This document shows positions 26,101-36,200 of a stretch of 64,000 bases of DNA, piece by piece. Every line of letters begins with the position of its first letter. Position 1 is the stretch's first letter. The position numbers and the translations under genes are program-made. Under the pieces are notes generated by a model. That model saw only the letters and a list, made by a program, of their open reading frames with translations, was not told where the DNA came from and did not search any database. Source of the DNA: Patagioenas fasciata (Eukaryota; Chordata; Aves; Columbiformes; Columbidae); the NCBI RefSeq assembly GCF_037038585.1, contig NC_092523.1:42869001-42933000 (forward strand), read 5' to 3'.

Positions 26101-27950
26101 AATGCTAACTAGAGATAGGACTAAATGAAGATACACATCTGAGCATATTTAGATGAGCTATTGACTGACCTTTGTTTTTTGTATGCTGCAAAGTTTAGCA
26201 GGGAGTTCCTATTTATGTAGTATTGTGTTGTTGGGCTTGACTGAATTTTCACCAGCAGGTAAAGATGGATGCCATACATTTTTAATTAAGCATTGAACCT
26301 CAATTATTTTTAACCCATTTGTTGTGCTTGGAAAAGAGCTGATGCACTTTGCGTGCATGTGCTAGACAGCTTTTTTTTTATGCCTTTTTGTCTTGATGTT
26401 CACTGTTTTTATAAATTTGATCACCTTCAGTAGGCATATTGGCTAGGAAAACACCATTATATTTGCAAGCCAGTGGTAAAATTTCAGAGAAGAAAACTCT
26501 TGGTTGTAATGTGAACTCTGTTAGGAGAGCAGAGAACAAACTGGCAGCAGGAGCTGCCTGGGGGATGAGGAGGTATCATGCACTCATAAATGTGAGTAAT
26601 AACTATTCAAAACACTTGTTACTGGGGAGCCAGTGCAACACTTCACATCATGTGCAGAATATGAAGATATGTAGGTCTGAATTAAAACTGTCTGAGAGAT
26701 AACCTGAAGTGCAGTGCTTGTAGGCATGATATTACAAGGATAAAAGAGGATGACAGCTGGCTAGAGAGGTAAGATTTCCCACTCATAATTCTAAATTGCC
26801 AAGGCAGTTTTCCTTTTAGAAAATCCTTGTGTATGTTGATTAGTGTGTGCTGTGTTTTGTTAGTATATTAATTCTCATAGACTATCTGTATATCTTTTTA
26901 TTGAAGTGGTCTTCAAATTATTAATCAGGATACTTCAGTAGGCTAATACCTTCACCTATAGAACTACATATGGCACAGATTTGGTATTAGCATAACAAAG
27001 GTGACTCACTCCTCTTCAGAACAGAACTTGCGTTGCAGCACATGGCAAATATTTCCTTACAGCCAGATATCCTCTAGTCCTCAGTTTGAAGTGCTTTATT
27101 TTACAACCCCAAATTTTTGCATTTTGGCCCTTAGGCTCTCAGCAGATATTTGTAGAATGAAGAAAAACAAATGTCTGGGTTACACAAAGTGAATAAAACC
27201 AGATGCTATTAGCAGCCCACCATATCAGTATTCCGCGTGGCAACATAAGCGCTGTTTCATGCTGTTTTAAGGTGAAGGAAAAGGAAGGAAGGAACAAGCG
27301 TTAGGGTGAAATGGCAAAAGTATATACCTGGATATGAAATACAAAATGTTAACTTAAAAAAAATGTATGATAGATTCATACTTTATATTAAAAATCCTTT
27401 GTGCAGAGATCTCTCTATTCCAAGGAACATTGTGAAGAAACCCATCTGTCATTCACAGGCATAGTGCTATGGTGGTTGTCATACGCAAGAGGACATCATT
27501 TGCTTAATTTGTCAAAGTAAACCTGACTCATTAATTATGAGTACTCAAAGTGAGAAACAAGAATAATACCTTAATATTTTCATCCAGGTAATTGGACATT
27601 CCCTTTTAGTTTGGTTAGTTCAGGCAACAGGCAGCATGCATCTTTGTTGCCGAACGTATAGCAGGAAACATGACATGAAGTCGGTTTTAATTTGGTAGAG
27701 TTTTTTACCCATAGGAGGGAGAAGAACAAGGAAAGTAACTTCTGTCTTTCTTCTGTCATATCTCTACAGTCATTCTTTGTGATGTGAAATGGCTCTACCT
27801 TTCTCTCTTCTCTGTTACATCCTTCTTATTCAGAATACATATGAACTCACACTTTAAAGGTCTAGCAGCAAAGCAAACAGCAGGCTAGGGAAGGAAGCAC
27901 TTCAGTAAAGCCAGAGTAAGTGTCTGGCTTCTGGGTTTGTGTTGTTGGTG

Positions 27951-28019
27951 GTTTTTGTTTGTTTGGTTTTTGTTTGTTTGGTTTTTGTTTGTTTGGTTTT
28001 TGTTTGTTTGGTTTTTGTT
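27951..28019. repeat. 15-base GT-rich minisatellite
   Basis: Four exact copies of GTTTTTGTTTGTTTG (starts 27,951, 27,966, 27,981, 27,996) plus a partial fifth. On the minus strand this yields a run of Lys-Gln-Thr-Lys-Thr in a 62-residue frame, which is a product of the repeat and not evidence of a protein. Confidence 0.95.
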
Positions 28020-28799
28020 CTAACAAACATATTTTGTCTGGTCTTGGGGTTATGTATTTCTAGCATTGTTTCACTGTAGTTAGCTTTCATTCAGAATCCA
28101 ATGATGATTTAAACATGGACAAATGAAGTGCCTTTTATTTGATCTTTAAATGAAGAATATCCTCAATACAAAATTCATGACAATGGAAATGAGACCTTAT
28201 TTTTCTAAAAGCACAATTTGAAAAGTAACAAAACCAAGGAAGTCGAGAGAGCTGAAAAACTGTTGGAGATTCACTAAGCTGCAGAGAGTCCTTTCCTCTC
28301 TTTTTATCTGTTACCTGTGTGGCCAACAGTCTTGTCCAGTCTAAATGTTAGACTTCAATTCCCTTTTCTGCCTGAAGGGATTAAAAGCTGTCTTTCTCAT
28401 TTTCTTAGCCTAACTACCAGGCTGTGATCAGCTCTGAGGAACCACTAGCTTAGTCTTTTCTGTTTTCAGCTTTTCTGCTGTTGGTTACCAAGACAGCTAT
28501 TTTCAACTTATTAAAACAAGAAGGGAAGGAAATAATCACATTCAAGCGCATCATAAATCTTTGTGGGGCAACGGCTTCCACTCTCGTGTGTTTCACAGTT
28601 GGCAAGTGTTAGTGTAACCACATTTCTGCTGGAGGCTTTCTCTCCATTTTCTCTCCCTGAGACACATGCGCTGAGCTCCTGCTACTCTTGTACAAGCAGT
28701 AGTGTTTGGTGACAGCTCAAAATGGGGATATGTATAATATTCTAAAACTTTCAGATTTGCTGGCAGCCTGATAAGTAAACTGATCTTGTTCAATTTTCA

Positions 28800-28814
28800 T
28801 TTTTTTTTTTTTTT
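28800..28814. repeat. poly-T run
   Basis: Fifteen consecutive T, followed shortly by TTGTTGTTGTTG. Confidence 0.85.
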
Positions 28815-29094
28815 AACAAAAGAGTGGTATTGTTGTTGTTGTTCATTTCATGGATCAAGCCTGCAGAACATGACTCAAATTTATTAACAGTTTTGAGAAA
28901 GCTAATGTGCTACTTTTTAAGTCAATTTGAATCTCACTGCACAAAATATCATTAAGTACTCATTGTTACATTTCCTACCTTAATCTTCTTTTCAATTGTC
29001 TGTTTTGCCTTAAATAATGTATACAGCACGATTCTTTCTTCCCTCCATTTTGCTTTCCACATCCTCTATGTTAAATGTGGGGTTTTTTCTTTTC

Positions 29095-29113
29095 TTTTTT
29101 TTTTTTTTTTTTT
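29095..29113. repeat. poly-T run
   Basis: Nineteen consecutive T after a TTTTCTTTTC stretch. Confidence 0.85.
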
Positions 29114-30824
29114 AAACTGAGAATTTGGCATAAATTTTCACTTGGATTTTGTGACATGTAGCTGTACAAGTTTGTTGCCCTATAACACATATGTTTATGA
29201 AAGGTTCATAAATAAAATATTCATTTTTGATACTTGGAAGAATTAACTCAGAAAAGTTTAGCCCTGTATTTAAATGTGATGGTTCTGAATCCATAAAGCT
29301 GCTGTTCAGAACCATCTTCAGCACAACCTCTTCCCCAATTTTTCTCTCTTTAAAATTCCAAATATACTGGCTTGCTAGAAGACTAAATCTTGATGTCCAA
29401 AGAAAGAAGTTCAGGTATGGTAAGCAATAAACTCAGACACATTTGGTCATAACAAATTGCCCTGTTGTGTGGTTCTTGGTTGTGTTGGTCATATGGAATC
29501 AGAGCAGCTGCAGCTAGAGAGTTGTTAAATGTGTTAAGGTGTGAAGGAATCTAAAAAAGTTTGCTAGAGGAAGCTGCAGCTCCCTCTAAACCAGTATTTC
29601 CACCAGTGCTATGTGATACAGTTATAATGTGCCTTTTCTGCTGACAGACTGATGCTCTACTGAGGAATTTGCCGTGAGGAAATTGCTCTGCGCTGGTGAA
29701 CTGAGCTCATCTTTTTATATGAACTTCTCTGAATTAATTGCCTACTATACATCTTCTGTCTAGTATACATCTTTTTCCAGCTAAATATTACTGTTCAAAT
29801 GTCACCTTGTCCCTTGTTTTATGCCAATAGCTGCCTCTTCATTCACTTAATAGGAATGGTTTCTGTGAGTTTGGGGTATTTTCTGTCTTTTAAATTTTGT
29901 GTTCCACTTAAGGAAACCATTGAAGTGTCTTACTGCAATGAAACAGCACTGGATTCATGAGATCAGTAGCCTTTACTAGACCTCGGTGATTAGTCCACTT
30001 ACCCAAAGCAATTAGCAAAAGATTCATCCTACTGCCTCTGCCTAGGGCTTCAGGATCCCAGATGGGAGGAAGGCCTTTTTGGAAGGAGCGTACTCATTCC
30101 TGCATGTGTGTTCTTACTGATCCAGTTTTTCAAAAATCATTCTGCAGATAACAGGAAACAATTTAACACCCAAACACTTTCTCTGGAAAGGAGGAAGGGA
30201 TGTATTTTGATGAGGTGAGTAGCCATGCAAGTGTGTTAAAATGGTGAAGCAGAGCAGCAATAATAGAGGCTGATGTAGCTCCATTTTCAATTTTATTTTC
30301 AGGTTATAAAAATTGCTGTTACCAGCCTGATTAGGTGAAATCTCCAGTAAAATAAAAAGATAAATAAGGTAAGATAAAAATTGCAAGCATGAGTGAAAAT
30401 GTACTTGTGTATAGCTGAGAACTAAGAGAACTTTTAAACTGGTGCCAGAAGGTGAGGGGACAATTTTGAAGAGTTTTGTTTCCTTTTTACTGTTTATCAT
30501 AAAGAAGAAGAAATGAATAACAAGCAGACATAACTTCAGAAATCCTTTCATGTTTTGATCTTTGGATCAGATCCCAGGACCAAGAAAAATATGAGAAATA
30601 ATAGTGTAATCTATTTGAATGAAGTCCATAATATGCAGGTATCCACTTAGTGTTTTCATCATGATGAAGGTGATGCTTGTTTAAACACTTGCCCTTGTGG
30701 CAACAGGGCTTGACAGTTCTCCATCTTATTTGAAGAAGCCTGAGGCTTGTACTAATGCTCATTCCACACTGCAGCTCAGACCGATGTTTTCTTTAATTTC
30801 TAGAACTGTTAATTGAGCATCATT

Positions 30825-30835
30825 AAAAAAAAAAA
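30825..30835. repeat. poly-A run
   Basis: Eleven A. No retroposon body is recognised to its left. Confidence 0.75.
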
Positions 30836-31489
30836 GGAAAATCTCTATGTTCTCTTTCTACTCTTTCTGACCCTTAGAACTATAGAGGCATACTTTAAAT
30901 CAGCCTGGAAAGGTTTATTCTGGTGATGAAGCCTTTATCAATATATGTAACCAGCAGATGCAGTGTGTTCCTGGAAATTGGGTCTAAGGTAGATTTTTCA
31001 TTTTATTTGACTTTAGCTTTCCCACTCTGGATCACTGCCTGAACACGCTGCCTCAGGACATCAGTTTGTTAAGCCATCTAAGCCATGCAAACTTAGACTT
31101 ATTTTCAAACATGGCACGAGAATAATTATACGATCTGGGGTCTAAGCAATGGAGCTGTACGTAGTCGTGTCGCATGTCTCCTCCCGTTCCCTGTAGCCCC
31201 CTCCCCCCAGTTCTTCTCCATGTTGAACTAGTGGCTGTGAGATGCCACTTCTGCACCGGTCTCCGAGGGGAAAGGGCGAATTCAGGCGAACACTCCGGTT
31301 TTTAATGCAAAGGGAAATAAACCTGCAAATAAGGCTTTGCCGTTCGAATCCTCCGGCGTAGAAACGCTGACCCCGAGGCTCTTTCACACGCTGGCGCTTC
31401 CGTGCGAATGGCTGCTGCTGGTCAGCCGCCCCTCCCGGCACCGCGGGGCCGCCACTGACCCGCCACCCCCGGGGGCTGCGCGCTCGCCG

Positions 31490-31600
31490 CCACCGGCCGC
31501 GCGGGGCGGGGGGGCTCGGCGGGATGACATCATGGGGGCGGGGCGGCGGGCGGGGGGAGCCGGGGCGGGGCGGCATCGCCGGGCAGGCGGCTGCTCGGGC
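31490..31600 (+). promoter_or_regulatory. core promoter region with GC boxes and CRE-like site
   Basis: Sp1-type GC boxes are seen at 31,503-31,510, 31,534-31,543 and 31,561-31,571. A variant cAMP-response element, TGACATCA, lies at 31,525-31,532. There is no TATA box, as is usual for CpG-island promoters. G-richness on the plus strand increases to the right, and with the donor at 31,690 this argues for rightward transcription. The start site itself cannot be placed from sequence, and it may be dispersed. A divergent leftward transcript cannot be excluded. Confidence 0.6.
31525..31532 (+). promoter_or_regulatory. CRE/ATF-like site
   Basis: TGACATCA differs at one base from the palindromic CRE TGACGTCA. 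It sits between GC boxes in the CpG island, a common context for CREB/ATF-family binding. It also overlaps an ATG at 31,524. Confidence 0.45.
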
Positions 31601-31689
31601 GGCGGGATGGGGTGGAGGGTGCAGCCCGGCAGGCAGCATGCCCCGCCGCCCCGGCAGCCGGCTCCCTGAGGCACCTCGGCCCGCCGCTG
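31560..31689 (+). other. probable first exon with splice donor
   Basis: GC-rich sequence ending in the donor CCGCTG|GTGAGT (exon end 31,689, intron from 31,690), a close match to the vertebrate donor consensus. The 5' end is not defined, so the start given is arbitrary. A 20-residue upstream frame (ATG at 31,607 with G at -3 and G at +4, stop TGA at 31,667-31,669) overlaps the candidate main start at 31,638. The exon may be wholly 5' untranslated. No recognisable next exon follows in the remaining 32 kb. Confidence 0.6.
31638..31689 (+). CDS. possible N-terminal coding part of an unidentified gene (partial)
   Basis: From the ATG at 31,638 (A at -3, a fair Kozak context) the frame gives 17 codons rich in Pro, Arg and Ala (starts MPRRPGSRLPE) plus one base before the splice donor, so it would leave in phase 1. 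The same frame stays open back to an ATG at 31,524, which would add 38 residues, but that ATG lies among promoter elements and is less likely to be transcribed. I do not recognise the protein. Composition alone cannot separate this from an untranslated GC-rich leader, so coding status is unproven. Confidence 0.25.
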
Positions 31690-31765
31690 GTGAGTGGGCG
31701 GGGGGCGGCTCGCTTGGTGCGGGGCGGGGGGGCGACGGTGGGTACCTGCCGGGTGCAGATACTAC

Positions 31766-31830
31766 TTTTTTTTTTTATTTATTTTGGGAGGGGAGGTTTC
31801 GTGGTGGTGGTGTTTTTTTTTTTCTTCTTC
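31766..31830. repeat. T-rich runs within the CpG island
   Basis: Two T runs of about ten bases separated by a G-rich stretch (GGGAGGGGAGG and GTGGTGGTGG). They lie within the presumed start of intron 1. Confidence 0.75.
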
Positions 31831-33158
31831 TCTGAGAAGCGCATTAGGGCATCCCGCGGTATCCTGCTGTTGTTCCGTTTCTCTCGGCCGGTGGCGGGTA
31901 CCGGCAGAGAGCGAGGGTTTCCGTCTTTTCCATCTTTTAGTTTCAGCTTTCAGACGGGTCGGCACTTTTACAGTCGCCGGTACGGAGCACCGGCCCCTGC
32001 TGGCCCGGTCCCTCAGCCTGCCGCCCGTGCGCTGCTGGGCGAAAAAAATCAAAGGGAGTTCTCTTGCTCTTCCAGCCCCTTGCCCAAGTCGGAGAAAGAC
32101 CTGAGGAGGGACCTGCCACCGAGCGCCCGTCCCGGCCCCCACCCGAGCCCTGGAGCCGCCGGGGAGCGGGGGCTGCTGCGGGCATCGCCGCTCGGGCAAC
32201 CCGCTCCCCACACGGCCCTTCCCCAACGCACCTCCGACCGTGCCAGGACAATTTCACATCTTTCTCGGTTTAACGCCGGACTAAATGCTGCTTTAATATT
32301 AAGGGTTTTCTGAAAAGCGTGGCATGTTGCAACTTGGTAGCAAGAGGAATCCCGGGTTAGAAAAACCTGGTTTGGGAATGTGGATGAACCTACTTGTCCA
32401 TTGCTTGTAATCAATTTTTTAACGATTTTTGTTTTGATTTGGTTTTTGTTGATGCTCAGTATGTGGAAAAGGGGATAGAAGTACCAGCCCTTTTAAAATA
32501 AGACGGTGGAAATGTGAAGGAAGGTATTCAGGCTTCCACCGCCGTCAGCATGTCTTGCTGTGACTGTCTAGCGAAGGTTCCTCTTAATCTGGCAGTTCTC
32601 CTCACTTTTCCGTTATCCCACATATTTTGCCCAGACTTCTGGGGAGCAGAAGTGTAAAATGCCTTCTCTCACTTCTTGCTCATTTTCCTCTCTTGTATTT
32701 GCAAGTTTTGGTCACGAATGAATTGAAAGGAGGGAAACACAATCTTATACTTTAGTGCAATTTAAACTGTCTTCATCGTCTAGCAGAAAAGTAATGAACT
32801 GCCCTGTATTTCTTCTTATCTGTTTGAAATGCTGCAAACTTCAATTATCTTACTGCGTATGGAGATCTACAAATCTGATAGTTATTATAGTGCATTTTCT
32901 GAAATCCCTATGACAGTGGCATGGCTTGAAGTAAACGTATACACTGATGTACTACTGCCTCAGAGAATGAGTAGAACGTTTCCTTGTTAATACAGAGTGG
33001 CTAATGTGGATGCTGCCACAGCACTTCATTGGAAAGTTGGGAACTAATTAGCTGTTTCTTACAGCCAGAGTTCCAGATTTTAATTAGAGTTCCTGTCTTC
33101 AAGTTTAAAATGATTAAAGCAATGCCAAAGCCACTCTGGTTATTTTCAATGTTTGTTT

Positions 33159-33204
33159 AAAAAAAAAAAAAAAAAAAAAAAGAAAAAGAAAAGAAAAAAA
33201 GAAG
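33159..33204. repeat. A-rich run
   Basis: Twenty-two consecutive A followed by GAAAAAG-type purine units to about 33,204. No retroposed sequence is recognised immediately to its left. Confidence 0.85.
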
Positions 33205-36200
33205 TAATTTCAAGCTCTTTGAACTTCACGTTGAAAAACAAATCCTTCTGTTTGGGGTTCTGTCCCTAACTCTGCTGGATGTGGGGAGTGAGAAGATGCA
33301 TTTTGTGTGCATCTTGTATTAGATTGAGGAAGGAAACTAATTAATGACAATGAAACTTACAGGTTTGCTATTCACAGCATATTGATTTCAGTTGGAAAAA
33401 CATAGTTTGGAAAGGAAAACTGGAATATGTAAACTAACGAATATAGTACTGGATAAACTGTGAGCATTCAGGTGGATTTCCTGATGTTCAAACCACATAA
33501 AAGGTTGGTTGGAGACACGATGATGCTTCCTAACAATACTAAAATCTCTGCTAATGTCTAATATTCCTAACCAAAAGTCTCACCCAAACTTACATAAAGC
33601 TCTCATGCTGATTAAATATTGTCACCCATTATCCCCTCTGTTAAGCTCATGTGCATACTTCTGTCTTCATTTTGCTGAAGAACAGTTACTTGCTTTAGAC
33701 TTTAAAAAGAAAATTCAGTGTATGGCTGATTCATGAATACCCTGCTATGTTTTTAATAACTTTCTTACCCTTTTTAGGTGTTTGAGAGATTTGCAAATTG
33801 ATAGTTCCTGAGGGAGTTGTGATGCTGATTAGACTTGCATACTGGGTTTATTGTGACTATTCCACAGCACTCTTGACACTCTTCATGGGAAGAGTTTAAT
33901 GTTTTTCTCACACTGCTAAGCACATGTGACAAGATTTAACAACAGGTGCTTTAAAATACAAAAAATGAGGCTTTCTGGAAAATGCGCACTTTATGAATGA
34001 CACCCTTTCAAGGCATGTGGATGGATCAAGTTAGCAGTGCTTGAAAGTCTCCCATATGGGACTGACAGCTGAGTGTAACTCTCTGAACTTGCTTCATTTC
34101 GCTGTTTGACCCAGTCAGAGCTGTGGTAATCTTCATGTCATGATGGAAAGTTCTCTTGTCTGTACAAACATTTAGAGGATTTTTAAAAAGTTCTTATTAT
34201 TTAATAGTGACTGAATTCTGTGCAAAAGAAAGTTTTTTGCTAAACCTTGACTGTTAATTTGATATCTCTAGATATTTACCTTCAAAGCACTCAACTACTC
34301 TGGTGTCAGGTAAGCTGTCAATGAAAGCTATATAATTAAATTTCGAAGTAAATGTGACTAATTTTTCCATACTATGATTATTCCATATGTTTGTTAACTA
34401 CAGCTCACATTGACTAATATGATGACAGTATGGATAATGTGAGAAATTGTCATGTTGGTTTTTATATTTGATGTGGGATTTCTATACATGACTGATGCAA
34501 TTAACTGTTTTTAATATCCTCAGAGTAACTGTCTAGCTTTAGACAACTGGCCTTTCTCTTGCGGAAGAAGCAAGTTCATGTGCCAGGAACACCTGTGTGA
34601 AAAAATATTAAAGCATTTATTAGATTTTTAGAAGATTTTGTTAGCTAGAAAGTCCTGAGAAACCCAAAGTAATCTAGGAACAAAATTCCCCAAATGTGAT
34701 CTATGACACTTCCAATGTGAAGAGCATTGGAACTGGAAGTTTCCCTGTAGCCTGCAGAGTCTTACTGGAATGGTCCAACTAGGAGCTGGTACATCTGCTG
34801 GTAGTCTTTTCCCTTTTCTCCTTTTTCAGTTATCATTAGCTTCTGTTGCCACAGCCATGCTGCTGCAAGATGCCTGTTTTCTATTTTTGCTGCCTTTTTG
34901 CATTGCTGCACGACCACTTCCAGGTTTTCAACTTGAATTTTGTTTGGTTTCTGTAGGTATATTATCCATTCCTTAACCCAGTAGGTTCATCATCATGTAG
35001 CATACACAACAATGAAATTATATGTCTTTACTAGAAAAAAAAATTAAATACATATATAAAAAATTAAATTAAATGAAATTAAATCCAGACTAGGCTCATC
35101 ATCTTAATAGGAGTGCAAATTCAAATAATGTCTTAATAGAGGAACTTAAACCTTTTATGTGATGAGAATAACCTTGTTAATTATTAGGGTTAATGAGGTG
35201 TATTCCTTTAAAGTGAACAGAGTGATCACAGGCCAAAAAAGAGGACATCTCTTCTGCTGGATAGTATTTTTCCAAATCATTGGTAATTGAAAAAGGAATT
35301 TTGTTCCAGGCAGTCATGTGGTATTACAAAGAAGAATAAACACCTATTAAAAAGTAGACTTTATGATACAAGCAGTCAAACCAATATGAAATGGTAAAAT
35401 AACATTGTTTTGTATAGCCATCTGGTGGTTGAGTGCCTTTTTTTAAAATTTTTTATTATTTTTTTTTTTCAAGTTCATTTGCAACCAGGCATACACTGAA
35501 ACAAATCTTGTTAAGTAGAGGTCCATGCTTTGGAAATAGTACGGTGTTTGATATAATTGCATTATTCCGTGTTGTTTCACAGCTCTCTATGGCATTTCAG
35601 TGCAGCTTGTTTCATATGGTTCCTTTTATAGAACAGTTTTTGAGATGCAAAGGAGTTAAAGTTGCTTAGGGCAATTACACTGCAACAGTGCAGTCTTGCT
35701 GGTTGTAGGACAGGACCCGTCTTGTACTGTATTGTGAGAGGCATTGGCAGTGTTGAACTGTGGAAGGGTCTAAAGTTAATTTCAGACTAGGTGACTATTG
35801 AAAAATAAAATTTCTGATTTTACAATGAAGATAATACTATATCTATAGCTCTTTTATAATCTTACAAAATGAATGTTTTTGCACAAGGAGTGCGGCATTC
35901 AAGGGGTTGAAAACATTTCTGGTAGCTTCTGTGTAGAAAGAATTAATCTTCCTGCTTGAATGTTGTCCCATTAACTTTGCTTGTCTGCTGCCAGATTTCT
36001 TCATGAGTGTGTCTTCCAGAATTGACCCACCTATCTGTCCCTATGATCTGTGAGCATGCCTGCCCCGGGATGGTGGTGGGAAGTACGGTGCAACATGAAA
36101 CCGGAGCTCATTAGCTGCTGCCCTGTTCTGACTTTGCTGGAGTTTTAGTGTTTTGAAGTGAGGTAGCTGGCTGTATTGCATGGTCTGTGTGTGTGTCTGT

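Larger units (their letters stand above)
23146..31245. other. AT-rich non-coding sequence upstream of the CpG island
   Basis: No gene is recognised. It holds a 15-base minisatellite at 27,951-28,019, T runs at 28,800 and 29,095, an A run at 30,825, and a strong acceptor-like site ending at 25,462. The largest frame, 145 residues on the minus strand at 30,114-30,551, is AT-rich and hydrophobic with no recognised domain, and I treat it as chance. Distal promoter elements of the CpG-island gene may lie in its last kilobase. Confidence 0.7.
31246..32280. promoter_or_regulatory. CpG island
   Basis: An abrupt change from AT-rich DNA to about 1 kb that is GC-rich and dense in CpG (for example CACCGCGGGGCCGCC, GCGCGCTCGCCGCC and CGGCCGCGCGGGGCGG), densest at 31,430-31,720. 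A T-rich stretch at 31,766-31,830 interrupts it, and CpG-rich sequence then resumes to about 32,280. In vertebrates, islands of this kind mark promoters of housekeeping or developmental genes. Every long GC-rich frame in it (up to 233 residues, on both strands) results from the lack of stop codons in GC-rich DNA. Confidence 0.92.

Noticed and set aside
27902..28090. Minus-strand frame with a Lys-Gln-Thr-Lys-Thr repeat
   Set aside because: The repeat protein is just the translation of the 15-base minisatellite.
30114..30551. 145-residue minus-strand frame with a hydrophobic, signal-peptide-like stretch
   Set aside because: T-rich complement gives Leu, Phe and Ile by composition. No domain, no splice context, and no conserved motif recognised.
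31142..31639. 165-residue minus-strand frame in the CpG island
   Set aside because: GC-rich composition effect. It is Pro/Arg/Ala-rich with no domain, and overlaps promoter elements that point the other way.
31612..32313. A 233-residue open frame through the CpG island
   Set aside because: It needs a GTG start, crosses the good splice donor at 31,690, includes the T-rich runs, and owes its length to the lack of stop codons in GC-rich DNA. Other long frames on both strands of the island have the same cause.
34368..34434. Possible microRNA-like hairpin (CCATACT and AGTATGG arms)
   Set aside because: Only seven bases pair perfectly, the loop is about 53 bases and the inner arms pair poorly.
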